Shown here piece by piece: positions 10,101 to 17,120 of a stretch of 64,000 nt of DNA. The translations under genes and the position numbers were made by a program. The first letter of the stretch is position 1. Every line of letters begins with the position of its first letter. The stretch spans positions 1 through 64,000 of the forward strand of contig SIAJ01000012.1 of NCBI GenBank assembly GCA_009691845.1, read 5' to 3'. The DNA comes from Gemmataceae bacterium. Its GTDB lineage: Bacteria; Planctomycetota; Planctomycetia; Gemmatales; Gemmataceae. The notes under the pieces are model-generated. The model was not told the DNA's origin. It saw only the letters and a program-made list of their open reading frames with translations, and ran no database searches.

Positions 10101-11720
10101 ACGGGCCAGGCCGGCGACCCCGCGGTTGGTGGTGAGCCTCAGGTCGAAGCAGGGCTACGAAACAAGATGATGTACAACCTGACCACGCGGTCGCTGGTCA
10201 TCTTCGGACGATCGCGGTTCCATCGCTCGACTCCGGGCAAGGGCCTGAAGAAAGACGAAGTGGCCGCGGGCCCTGGCATTAATCCGGGTGGCCGAGTTAT
10301 CGTGAAGAACGATCCGCCCAAGGCACCGGCCATTGGTGGTGTCAAGCTGCCGTCCGACGCGGTCGTATCCGTTAACAAGCCACGCTCACCGATCGATGCC
10401 GAACGCATCTGGCGTCAAGCGATCGACAAGGGTATTCGCGAGCCGGGCATGGTGATCGCCTGTGCCGAATACCTCGCTCAGTGCCGAGAATTCAAGCACG
10501 CGGCCGAACTGCTCAAGGCGAGCCTGAAGGGTGGCCTTACCCCGGAACGTTGGTTCCAGGAAGCCCTGGCCATCGCCTTGGAAGAAAGTCAGGGTTCAAG
10601 TGAAGAGATCGAACGGGCTTATGTGTCCGCCATCGATCTGGAGCCCAAGAATCCTCAGACTTACCTGCATGTTTCACGGTCGCTGAATGCATTGGGCGAT
10701 CCAGATGCAGCCGTGCGATTGTGCAAGCTGGCCGCGAAGCTGGAGCCGAACATTCCCGACGCCTACGCCAGTGCCCTGGTGTACGCCGAGAACCCGAAGG
10801 CCACGGCGAGCTACGATGTCGCTGCCTTTGCCGCAGGCGGACTGCTGTCTCGCGATTGGCCGTACGACAACGGCAACTTGCATAGTTCCGCACGCAAGCA
10901 TTTGCTCGCTGCGGTGCAAAAGCTCGATGCTTCGAACCAGAAAGCCGAGGCTCAACGCGTCGGTGCCATGTTGGAGGCCGACAAGTACCGCGATATCCAG
11001 ATCGAGTTGTCGCACCACGGCAAGGCCGGCCTGGAACTCAAGGTCACGGAGCCGATTGGCACGGTCTGCAGTTCAGGCATGCCGCTGACAGCCGGTGGTG
11101 GTGCCATGAAGGAGCAGGTCTACGATCGCCAGGATGACGTGACGACCATCATCTACTCAGCCTCGGAGGCATACAGCGGCTCTTACACCGTTGCGGTCGA
11201 TCGGTTGTGGGGCGAACCGCAAGGCGAAAAAGCCCAGCTCAAGATCACTCGTCGCAAGGGAACACCCGAAGAGACGGTTGAGTATCAAACGGTGGAGATC
11301 GGCTCGAAGAAACAGCTTGCCGAATTGAAGATCAGCCTGGACTCTGGACGCCGCAAGGATCTGGCCACGTTGCCGAGCCCGTCGGATCGAGCCAAGTACC
11401 GTACCAATGTCAATGAGTCGGGTCATGTGATGAACAAGCTGCGTGCCCTCGTGAGTGGCACGGGCTCGGTTGGTATGACCGGCGGCATCAGTTCGTCGGC
11501 CAGTGGTTCGATGACAACTGTCCCGACCGGAACCGAAAAGCGGTTCGGTGAAGTAAGCTGGTCCACTCGACTCGGCTCGGAGCGATCTGTCGGCCTCGAC
11601 ATTCGCTCGGAAACGACCATCCGTCAGGATGGCACGGCCGCAGTCAAGGCCACGCCTGTGTTTGACTCCCTGCCCAAGAACGCTCGGGCTCGGCTCGACC
11701 TGATTCCGGGTGGTGAGTAA
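7125..11720 (+). CDS. Giant exported VWA/TPR protein with Gly/Gln-rich linker
   Basis: 1531 residues. A Lys/Arg start and hydrophobic segment (residues 11-32) suggest an export signal or membrane anchor. Residues about 91-270 form a von Willebrand A domain: ILIDASASQ carries the MIDAS DxSxS motif at 98-102 and VIVYLGDGES follows. A short TPR-like unit lies near 395-440, and charged helices run from about 500 to 700. Residues about 760-845 resemble a secretin/TonB N-terminal (STN-like) fold, with VTLYINYSTFPMDARQTL and CRQVNASFWVTPDYIEIVE. A Gly/Gln-rich low-complexity linker lies near 889-955 (DNA 9790-9990). A second TPR block occupies about 1085-1225, and a beta-rich tail follows. Function unknown; the STN resemblance is inference. 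It stands alone, with a strong terminator behind it. Confidence 0.88.
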   Translation: MAFLNRFKRATVGWATAGLAIAGVITSAAVWGDVSRPKPTTTVAPANKLYSEEVAGKFTHRPTVAYQSLDGSVYFALQVKAEFAAASTRPRDIQILIDASASQAGGPLESARRIAKEIVASAGESDRLAIWVVSTPKATRNLVRGGGLKPVADARAAFVPLDNEYASGAVDLKDTLDRVVKEFDGKTTRQQVIVYLGDGESALNPLDENARYKLAAELRAQNVAFYAMPLGSPINGHNLHTLVTGTGGNVFRTNDEKTDDPVVAIKAVAVRFQKALAVPVLDASKVTLSSEVAEMYPAKLPPLRTDVPTLVVGRFEKGKVPANLELTIEGKVAGVAVTTKVTHKMPEATPDNFFLGSVVAQWRSSGRTEAPAILRADRTLALAYEGTRLTREEFLEQGNWAVGAKRYDAAKALFEAALKIDPLDPRSKAGARLVERLDKGEISLEELRKISIATERGPRVNLDQLVQEDPKKDLKAEVPVPPAPKKVDEAPADPNALLKQAEAQQRIREQQMTVAVEETLARARALLNSGDPRSAKDLLVSQRDTVRVAGDISEGSRIRLANRIELLLSDVGQSGDAMIRQRAEENEKIARARQSLVALDQFEARQERIRERIKTFASLMNQARYEDAYRESLVMENEALNSGAGSPGATFAVARIGQAASNFRDFRELVRLREDRYLLAMMEVEKSHMPYPDEPSVHFPPAKVWRELTTRRREFSGTDFDRDMSPRAKQRYQMLQNSLIQTLDLRELKGGGDFAFGSLLTDIQRLVSIRMKRDVTLYINYSTFPMDARQTLRDLKVNLNSLMDATGENLLREISFKTLLETLCRQVNASFWVTPDYIEIVEINAAATSRVFKVLAVEDLIVPVPNAVNQLALQQQLQVMGQQFSLAGGNAFGQVGAFGGGNFNGQQQQQQGGGGGGGGFNGPAGQVMQGGGGALGFGGGNVGQFGNLGGQFGFQGGRQSVDPATELVVLIQTVVDPGFWDPDVSFLNKSMLTGQAGDPAVGGEPQVEAGLRNKMMYNLTTRSLVIFGRSRFHRSTPGKGLKKDEVAAGPGINPGGRVIVKNDPPKAPAIGGVKLPSDAVVSVNKPRSPIDAERIWRQAIDKGIREPGMVIACAEYLAQCREFKHAAELLKASLKGGLTPERWFQEALAIALEESQGSSEEIERAYVSAIDLEPKNPQTYLHVSRSLNALGDPDAAVRLCKLAAKLEPNIPDAYASALVYAENPKATASYDVAAFAAGGLLSRDWPYDNGNLHSSARKHLLAAVQKLDASNQKAEAQRVGAMLEADKYRDIQIELSHHGKAGLELKVTEPIGTVCSSGMPLTAGGGAMKEQVYDRQDDVTTIIYSASEAYSGSYTVAVDRLWGEPQGEKAQLKITRRKGTPEETVEYQTVEIGSKKQLAELKISLDSGRRKDLATLPSPSDRAKYRTNVNESGHVMNKLRALVSGTGSVGMTGGISSSASGSMTTVPTGTEKRFGEVSWSTRLGSERSVGLDIRSETTIRQDGTAAVKATPVFDSLPKNARARLDLIPGGE

Positions 11721-11744
11721 GAGAATCTGAAATCGGAATGCGAA

Positions 11745-11776
11745 CGGCCCCGGACTTTTGTCCGGGGCCGTTTTTG
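11745..11776 (+). terminator. Strong rho-independent terminator
   Basis: An 11-bp perfect GC-rich stem CGGCCCCGGAC/GTCCGGGGCCG with a TTTT loop, followed by TTTTTG, 24 bp after the stop of the large VWA gene. It also separates it from the convergent mug gene. Confidence 0.93.
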
Positions 11777-11795
11777 TTTGCCAGCGAGCCGATCC

Positions 11796-12350
11796 TCACA
11801 CAGCCGCCTCGCGCAACTCCCGAAACAGCTTCGCCAAATCGCGGGCCTGATAGTGGGCGTTCAGGCCGCTCGGATTCGGCAGCACCCAAACCTTAGTCTT
11901 TCCAATCGTTTCTTCCTGAAGCCCGAGCCGAGCCTGCGGGCGCTCGAATGCGTCTCGATAAGCCACGACCCCCAATACGGCTACTAAGCGCGGATGATAG
12001 CGTTTCACCTTGGCCACGAGGATCTTGCCGCCCGCCGTCAGTTCCTCTTTGGTCAACTCGTCCGATCGTGCGGTCGCCCGCTTGACGAGATTGGTGATGC
12101 CAAAATTCCCTTTCAGAAGCTCATGCTTCTCCGAAGGATGAAGCTGCCGATCCGTAAACCCACCCGCATGAACGGCAGGCCAAAAGCGATTGCCAGGCCG
12201 AGCGAAATGATGCCCGGTGAACGCGGAGTAAAGCCCGGGGTTGATGCCGCAAAACAAGACGGAGAGATCGTGAGTGATGATGTCCCGAACTTTGCGGGTC
12301 ACGGCGGCGAGGAGGGCGGCACGGGTGGGCTTGGGGTGATTCCCGATCAC
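11796..12350 (-). CDS. mug: Mismatch-specific (G:U/T) DNA glycosylase
   Basis: A base-excision repair enzyme that removes uracil or ethenocytosine opposite G. The protein is 184 residues. The family active-site motif is seen as FCGINPGL (Asn of GINPG), followed by FARPGNRFWPAVHAGGFTDRQL, nearly as in E. coli Mug, and the second motif is LPNPSGLNAHYQ. The start is GTG at 12350, overlapping the TGA stop of the upstream MATE gene (GTGA). The open frame continues much further 5', but that part lies inside the MATE gene in another frame and has no family similarity. Co-translation with the exporter is likely. Confidence 0.92.
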   Translation of the reverse strand: MIGNHPKPTRAALLAAVTRKVRDIITHDLSVLFCGINPGLYSAFTGHHFARPGNRFWPAVHAGGFTDRQLHPSEKHELLKGNFGITNLVKRATARSDELTKEELTAGGKILVAKVKRYHPRLVAVLGVVAYRDAFERPQARLGLQEETIGKTKVWVLPNPSGLNAHYQARDLAKLFRELREAAV

Positions 12351-13825
12351 ACCTTCACCGTCTTCCACTTGCCGCTGATGAATCGTATCAGGAACAGCAC
12401 GCCACGCACCAGTAGGTCTGCGAACATGGCGAGCCAGGCACCGAAGAGCCCCAGGTCCCAGCCGGGGACGCTGCCCAGTGGGCCGAGATCGACCGTCGAG
12501 CGTGTCAGCAGAAACGCCAGCGGCATGCGGATCACCAGGAAGCCGATCCACGTCAGCAGGATCGGGAAGCGTGCGTCGCCGGCTCCGCGTAAGACACCGG
12601 TAAAGATGATGATGCAAGACAGCGGCGGCATGGCGAAGGCCACCAGTCGCAGGATCGGCACACCGGCATCCACGATGGGCTGTTGATGTTCGTGCGGGCT
12701 GAAGAGACGAAACATGTCCGGTGCGAATGCGAAGAACATCGCCCCCATGAACGACATGGTCGCACAGCCCATGCCGAGTGCGACCCAGGCGACGTGTGCG
12801 GCCTGTCGCGGTTGCCTGGCCCCGAGATTCTGCCCCACCAACGCGGCCGCCGCCGTCGCGAAGGCGTAGCCGCTCATGTAGCCCAGCGACTCCCAGCGAA
12901 TGGCTGTCCCATGTGCAGCCGCCGCGACGTCGCCGAGGGCCGTGACCAGCGTCAGAAACCAAAGCTGACAGACGGCAATGGACAGCGTGTCCACGCTGGC
13001 CGGGATTCCCAATCGCAAGAGACGATAGATGAGCGAGAAGTCGGGAGCGAGTAATGGCAAGCGAATTCTCAGGCCGTAACGACCCCGTCCCAGCACCACC
13101 AGCACGGCCACACAACCAGCCGTGTGACTGAGGGCGGTCCCCATGCCGATGCCGAAAAACCCCAGTTCCGGAATTGGCCCAAATCCGTGGAAGCAGGCCC
13201 AGGCCAAGGGGATGTTGAGCAAGGCTACGCCGCTGAGAACGATTGGCCCGGTTCGTCGATCGCCTGCTCCGATCAGACAGGAAATCCCCGCTTGCGTGAC
13301 CAGCTGACACGTCAGCAGGGCGATAATCGGCTGGAGGAAGCGGACGGCCCCTTCTGCGGTCTCGTCATGAAGCCCCAAGAGACGCACACCTCCCGGCAGA
13401 ATGGTCAGGAAGACGGGTGTCATCACGACGCCGATCAGGATGGCCAGGAGGATCGATTGATTCGTCGTCTTGTTGGCAGCCGCTTCGTCCCCGGCCCCCA
13501 CGAATCGAGCGACCAAGGCGATCCCTCCCACAGAAACCAGTGCCGTACACGAGGAAATCGACCAGGCGATGTAGTTGGCCGTCGTCTGGGCGGCCTGGTA
13601 GCCGATGTGCTTGGACGGGTCGTCCGGCTCATTGTTGCCGGCCAAGAATTGGTCGTAGAGACCAACGCTCAGGATCAGAAATTGCTGAATTAGGGCCGGC
13701 CAGGCGAGGCGGAGGACGAGTCTCCAGGCGGGCTGATGGCCATGAACCAGGTCGGGCGGGTGATCGGCTTCGGGCTCGGTCGGCATCGGCGTCTTGCGTG
13801 TACTAGGCTTCCGGGTGAGGAACAT
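12347..13825 (-). CDS. MATE-family efflux transporter
   Basis: A 492-residue inner-membrane protein with about 12 hydrophobic segments in two homologous halves, as in multidrug and toxin extrusion antiporters coupled to Na+ or H+. The family patterns are visible: LAWPALIQQFLILSVGLYDQFLAG in helix 1, GIALVARFVGAGDEAAANK after helix 2, GIPASVDTLSIAV opening the second half, and AAAALVGQNLGARQPRQA. A GGGGAG ribosome-binding site precedes the ATG. It is divergent from the DUF1080 gene with only 24 bp between starts and overlaps mug downstream. The substrate cannot be read from sequence. Confidence 0.92.
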   Translation of the reverse strand: MFLTRKPSTRKTPMPTEPEADHPPDLVHGHQPAWRLVLRLAWPALIQQFLILSVGLYDQFLAGNNEPDDPSKHIGYQAAQTTANYIAWSISSCTALVSVGGIALVARFVGAGDEAAANKTTNQSILLAILIGVVMTPVFLTILPGGVRLLGLHDETAEGAVRFLQPIIALLTCQLVTQAGISCLIGAGDRRTGPIVLSGVALLNIPLAWACFHGFGPIPELGFFGIGMGTALSHTAGCVAVLVVLGRGRYGLRIRLPLLAPDFSLIYRLLRLGIPASVDTLSIAVCQLWFLTLVTALGDVAAAAHGTAIRWESLGYMSGYAFATAAAALVGQNLGARQPRQAAHVAWVALGMGCATMSFMGAMFFAFAPDMFRLFSPHEHQQPIVDAGVPILRLVAFAMPPLSCIIIFTGVLRGAGDARFPILLTWIGFLVIRMPLAFLLTRSTVDLGPLGSVPGWDLGLFGAWLAMFADLLVRGVLFLIRFISGKWKTVKV

Positions 13826-13849
13826 GATACTCCCCTGAGAGAGGCTTCC

Positions 13850-14461
13850 ATGCGTAAGTTGTTCACCACAATCGCAATCGGCCTGACTGCCGCCCTACTT
13901 TCCGGACCTCATGCCGTGCCTCAGGATGCAGCCAAGTGGGAGGATTTGTTCAGCCAAGATCTGAAGGACTGGTCGCGATCCGGATCCGGCAAAAGCCCCT
14001 GGCGAATGACCACCGATCGCACGCTGATCTGCACCGAGGCGAACGAGGTTTACGTTCCCGATCGCAATTTCACCGATGGCACGCTGAAGTTTGAATTCCG
14101 CTTCCGTCCAACTGCCAAGGATGAAGGCTACCAGGCCGCGGTCTGGGCACGCCGGACGATCAACGGCACCGGTTGCAAGCTCTCCCTCGGTGATGACTGC
14201 GGCAAGATCTCGGCAAGGTACCAGGGGGGTAGCGATCGTGAGAGGACGTATGAGGAGAAACCCGAGGTGAGTCCCGCCAAGAAAATCGGCGAATGGAACG
14301 AGGTCGAACTGACCCTCAAGGACAAAACTGTCCAGGTCCGGGTGAACGGCAAAGAGATCGCGGGCTTCGAAAACTGCGATACGAATCGTGGGCTGTTTGC
14401 ATTGGAGGCGGAAGGATCTGAAGTGGAATTCCGAAATGTGAACTGGAAACAAGGGAAGTGA
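13850..14461 (+). CDS. DUF1080 (3-keto-disaccharide hydrolase-like) secreted protein
   Basis: A 203-residue protein with a Sec signal peptide (MRKLFTTIAIGLTAALLSGPHA). It is followed by a concanavalin-like beta-sandwich of the DUF1080 family: DLFSQDLKDWSR near the start (family pattern LFNGKDLSGW), TDGTLKFEFRFRP, GEWNEVELTLKDKTVQVRVNGKEI, GLFALEAEGSEVEFRNVNWK. The family is strongly expanded in planctomycetes and linked to binding or cleaving sugars outside the cytoplasm. I chose the ATG at 13850 because a GAGAGAGG ribosome-binding site precedes it and the signal peptide begins there; the longer frame would run into the divergent gene. Confidence 0.88.
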   Translation: MRKLFTTIAIGLTAALLSGPHAVPQDAAKWEDLFSQDLKDWSRSGSGKSPWRMTTDRTLICTEANEVYVPDRNFTDGTLKFEFRFRPTAKDEGYQAAVWARRTINGTGCKLSLGDDCGKISARYQGGSDRERTYEEKPEVSPAKKIGEWNEVELTLKDKTVQVRVNGKEIAGFENCDTNRGLFALEAEGSEVEFRNVNWKQGK

Positions 14462-14474
14462 TCGCCGGAACAAC

Positions 14475-14506
14475 TTGTCGCCTTTCGCTCCGCGAAAGGC
14501 GACAAT
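14475..14506. repeat. Hairpin repeat with TTTCGCTCCGCGAAA core
   Basis: TTGTCGCCTTTCG and CGAAAGGCGACAA pair around a short centre between two convergent genes. A copy with the same sequence is at 55386-55418. The core is related to the longer paired elements at 15.6, 19.6, 32.8 and 50.3 kb. No T-run follows, so its role as a terminator is uncertain. Confidence 0.85.
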
Positions 14507-14513
14507 CCGCTGA

Positions 14514-15032
14514 CTAGTTCTTCTTCTTCCCCGTAATCAACTGCAGAGCGGCCTGAATCACCTTTTGCTCACGTTTGCTTTCGGTGTATTTTTTGCGGGC
14601 TTCCATGAGGGCCTCGCGGGCCATCTTCTTGATCGCATCGTCCTCGCTTGTCGCACCCAAAGCTCCCAGCCCTGTCTCCTGCCCTTCACGGGCAGCCTCG
14701 ACCTTTTCGTTCTTGAGCAGATCAGCAATCTGGGTGACGGCCGCCTTCTTGTCTGCCACGTCGATCAGGCCGAGGACTTTGGCTGCCTCGCCGCGAATTT
14801 TAGGGTCGGTGTCGGTCAGGACCTTCGTGATCTCGGAAACGTACGGGGCCGCGAGCTTCTTTTGCAACGACCCAAGCTTTCCGAGTTCGGCGACTGCGGT
14901 CAGTCGAACCTTGGCGTCCTTGCTCTTGAGATCGGCCGCGTACTTCTTCGCATCGTCCTCGCGGCTCGCAGCAAATAGCGTCGCTGATCCGAACAGAACG
15001 AACGACAATCCAAAGAGAAGTCGAATCAACAT
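14514..15032 (-). CDS. Exported HEAT-repeat protein
   Basis: A 172-residue protein. MLIRLLFGLSFVLFGSATLFA forms a signal peptide. The mature part is alpha-helical with HEAT-like units (DAKVRLTAVAELGKLGS, DPKIRGEAAKVLGLIDVADKKAAVTQIADLL), typical of protein-binding solenoids, and a basic tail GKKKN. I chose ATG at 15032 because AGGAAA lies at a suitable distance and the signal peptide begins there; the open frame extends 19 codons further without support. It sits 87 bp downstream of the start of the next secreted gene on the same strand. Partner unknown. Confidence 0.78.
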   Translation of the reverse strand: MLIRLLFGLSFVLFGSATLFAASREDDAKKYAADLKSKDAKVRLTAVAELGKLGSLQKKLAAPYVSEITKVLTDTDPKIRGEAAKVLGLIDVADKKAAVTQIADLLKNEKVEAAREGQETGLGALGATSEDDAIKKMAREALMEARKKYTESKREQKVIQAALQLITGKKKN

Positions 15033-15119
15033 GAGAGTTTCCTGGACAGGGACGTGAATGGCGCCGTGCCGCCGAGTTATGAAACCCAACCATGGAGGGC
15101 GGGTTTCGGTTACGATCGA

Positions 15120-15545
15120 TCAATCTGTCTTGGCTAGGTAGTCCCCTTGCAGGGCCTGCTTCGCGTTGTCGTCGATGTCGTCCCCGTTGAGATCGCTCAT
15201 GACGAGTTTCTTGTCCTTCATTTCCACTTTGAAGCTGAATTTGTAGCCCTTGTCTTTGTTGACGGGGAAGTCCCCTTTCTTCTCGAAGTTCGTCAGCTCA
15301 CATTTGATTGTACCGTCCTTTTCCTTCGTGTACTTGGAGGTCATCACGCAACCGACGTCGGCGGCCGAAACGTGGAACTCCATCACGTTGTCTTTTTTGA
15401 AAACCAGTTTGAGCTCCAGGTCGCCAGCTTTTCGGGTAAAGCTGCCCGTAAGCGGCTTGTCCTTCGCCTTCTCTTTTTCTTCCGCGCTGGCCGGCCCGAG
15501 AACGATCCCGCCAGCGAGCAGAGCAAAAACGGATAGCATGCGCAT
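15120..15545 (-). CDS. Small secreted hypothetical protein
   Basis: A 141-residue protein with a signal peptide (MRMLSVFALLAGGIVLGPASAEE). The mature part is Lys-rich and beta-stranded, resembling a small lipocalin- or TIGR03066-like beta-barrel (LTGSFTRKAGDLELKLVF, GYKFSFKVEMKDKKLVMSDLNGDD). The closing Asp-rich NGDDIDDNAK could bind Ca2+, although this is speculation. An AGGAGG ribosome-binding site lies 6 bases before the ATG. It belongs to a short same-strand run with the HEAT-repeat gene. Function unknown. Confidence 0.75.
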   Translation of the reverse strand: MRMLSVFALLAGGIVLGPASAEEKEKAKDKPLTGSFTRKAGDLELKLVFKKDNVMEFHVSAADVGCVMTSKYTKEKDGTIKCELTNFEKKGDFPVNKDKGYKFSFKVEMKDKKLVMSDLNGDDIDDNAKQALQGDYLAKTD

Positions 15546-15628
15546 GAAAGCCTCCTGTGAAAGGGTGTATTGAATTCATATTCGTTGAGCGTGGTTCGTG
15601 GCCAGTGCCGGACCATTTCTGCCCAATA

Positions 15629-15728
15629 TTGCCCTCTCGCTTCGCGAGAGGGAGGCGCGAGGCGAGGGCATCGAGAGTCGTCGTTTGGGGCGAGCGATGC
15701 CTCCCCCTCGCGGAGCGAGTGGGCTACT
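15629..15728. repeat. Paired hairpin element, copy 1 (CCCTCTCGC/GCGAGAGGG)
   Basis: The left hairpin CCCTCTCGCTTCGCGAGAGGG is at 15632-15652 and a partly degraded right hairpin (CCCTCGCGGAGCGAGTGGG) at about 15704-15723, separated by about 50 bp containing GGAGGCG and GCCTCC in inverted order. It is the same layout as copies at 19621, 32770 and 50319. It abuts the stop codon of the pseudouridine synthase gene. Confidence 0.8.
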
Positions 15729-16445
15729 TTAACTCACTCGCTTCAGCAAATGTGCAAATCGCCCGCGCCAAATTTTGGGCACATCCGCCTTCAACGTGAT
15801 CGGCTCCTTCTGAACCGGATGCAAGAATGTTACCGAACGAGCATGCAGCCCGATTCCCGTTCCGAGCGAGAACGGCGAGCCGTATTTTGAATCCCCGTAA
15901 ATCGCCCGGGCTCGCGATGAAAGCTGCACGCGTAGCTGGTGCGTGCGGCCCGTCTGCGGCAGGATCTCCAAAAGGACTAACCCGTCGTGTTCTGCTTTCA
16001 CGGTGTAGTGCAAGAGTGCCTGCTTCGCACCTTCCGTCTCGGGCGGCACGACTTCCACCATCCCCTTGACCGCGTCTTTCTTCAGCCAATCCTCCAGAGT
16101 TCCGGCCGGTGCGAACGACCCTTTGCTCCCACTTGGCTTGGATTCGACCACGGCCCAGTAGACCTTTTCGACGAGGTTCTCTCGAAACTGTTCGCACAGC
16201 CTCGCCGCGGATTTGCTGGTTCTTGCAAAAAGTAGCACTCCGGAAACCGGCTTATCGAGCCGATGCACCACCCCCAGGAACACGTTGCCGGGCTTCTGGT
16301 GCATTTCCTTTACGTAGGCTTTGACCACACGGTCCATGGTCTCATCCTGTCCATCGAAGTGCGCGCTTGGCCAGCCGCACGGCTTGTTGACCGCGATCAC
16401 GTGATTGTCTTCGTGAAGAATGTCGAGCACATCGGCAAAGGACAT
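15729..16445 (-). CDS. RluA-family RNA pseudouridine synthase
   Basis: Isomerises specific uridines in rRNA or tRNA to pseudouridine. The product is 238 residues. The catalytic motif is GVVHRLDKPVSGVLLFA with the essential Asp. It is followed by the family segments EKVYWAVVE, LLEILPQTGRTHQLRVQLS and GDSKYG, and ends in GIGLHARSVTFLHPV. No S4 domain is present, so this is the short RluA/RluC-like catalytic form. The open frame extends 106 codons upstream, but that part lies antisense to the GNAT gene and has no family similarity; I place the start at MSFADVLDILHEDNHVIAVNKP (16445), which begins the domain. The ribosome-binding site there (AAGGA) is very close to the ATG, so the start is uncertain. 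Confidence 0.87.
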   Translation of the reverse strand: MSFADVLDILHEDNHVIAVNKPCGWPSAHFDGQDETMDRVVKAYVKEMHQKPGNVFLGVVHRLDKPVSGVLLFARTSKSAARLCEQFRENLVEKVYWAVVESKPSGSKGSFAPAGTLEDWLKKDAVKGMVEVVPPETEGAKQALLHYTVKAEHDGLVLLEILPQTGRTHQLRVQLSSRARAIYGDSKYGSPFSLGTGIGLHARSVTFLHPVQKEPITLKADVPKIWRGRFAHLLKRVS

Positions 16446-16532
16446 TCCTTCATGGTACTCGAAATGCCGATTTTGCACCTCGGCGTGGAGGTGATACGAT
16501 GACCGAAGCCATTCCTCCAACCCGCACCCAAG

Positions 16533-17084
16533 ATGCTCGTCCGCAACTACGTCAAGCGGCAGTGCATGGAAGTCACGCTTCGCGATCTCGACATTCCCGA
16601 TCCTCCACAGGGCGTGGAACTTGTGCCCTGGAGCCCGGCGTTGATCGAAGCTCATGCCGAGGTAAATTGGCAGAGTTTTCGGCACTCCGTCGATGGCACA
16701 TTGTTCCCGAACCTCGGCAATTTTTCCGGCTGCATATACTTGATGGGAGAGATTGCTGACCATCCGGGCTTTCTCCCGTCGGCTACCTGGCTAGCCAGGG
16801 GGCCGGATGGAGATTGTGGCTGTATCCAGGGCATTGCAGCACCGCGTGGGTGCGGAATGATTCAGAACCTCGCGGTGATCCCTGGAAGCCGTGGCCGAGG
16901 GATCGGCAAGGCCCTCCTCGCTGCGACGCTGCTCGGGTTTCAACGAGCAGGCCTGAGGAAGGCCGAACTGGAAGTGAGTACACGCAATACGACTGCCGTG
17001 CGTTTGTACCACACGGCCGGCTTCCAGATTCGGAAGACCTACTATCGTGAAGTCCAGTCCGAGTTCGCCGAATACGCTATTTGA
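16533..17084 (+). CDS. GNAT-family N-acetyltransferase
   Basis: A 183-residue acetyl-CoA-dependent transferase. The acetyl-CoA pyrophosphate-binding motif A is seen as IQNLAVIPGSRGRGIGKALL (Arg/Gly loop R-G-R-G-I-G), followed by motif B AELEVSTRNTTAVRLYHTAGFQIRKTYYR. The N-terminal half is less conserved. It starts about 90 bp from the divergent pseudouridine synthase and is followed 36 bp later by the M16 peptidase genes on the same strand. The substrate cannot be inferred. An alternative ATG lies 11 codons downstream. Confidence 0.85.
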   Translation: MLVRNYVKRQCMEVTLRDLDIPDPPQGVELVPWSPALIEAHAEVNWQSFRHSVDGTLFPNLGNFSGCIYLMGEIADHPGFLPSATWLARGPDGDCGCIQGIAAPRGCGMIQNLAVIPGSRGRGIGKALLAATLLGFQRAGLRKAELEVSTRNTTAVRLYHTAGFQIRKTYYREVQSEFAEYAI

Positions 17085-17120
17085 GTCGTTTGTTCCCCGA
17101 CCTTTCACTCCATCTCAACC

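Noticed and set aside
12351-13310. A very long N-terminal extension of the mug reading frame
   Set aside because: The frame is open but runs inside the MATE gene in another frame, its residues show no glycosylase similarity, and GTG at 12350 fits a GTGA overlap.
15629-15728. Possible CRISPR-like array from the repeated CCCTCTCGC units
   Set aside because: Only two units in inverted rather than direct order, no spacer series, and no cas genes in the window.
16446-16763. 106-codon upstream extension of the pseudouridine synthase
   Set aside because: Antisense to the start of the GNAT gene and without family similarity.
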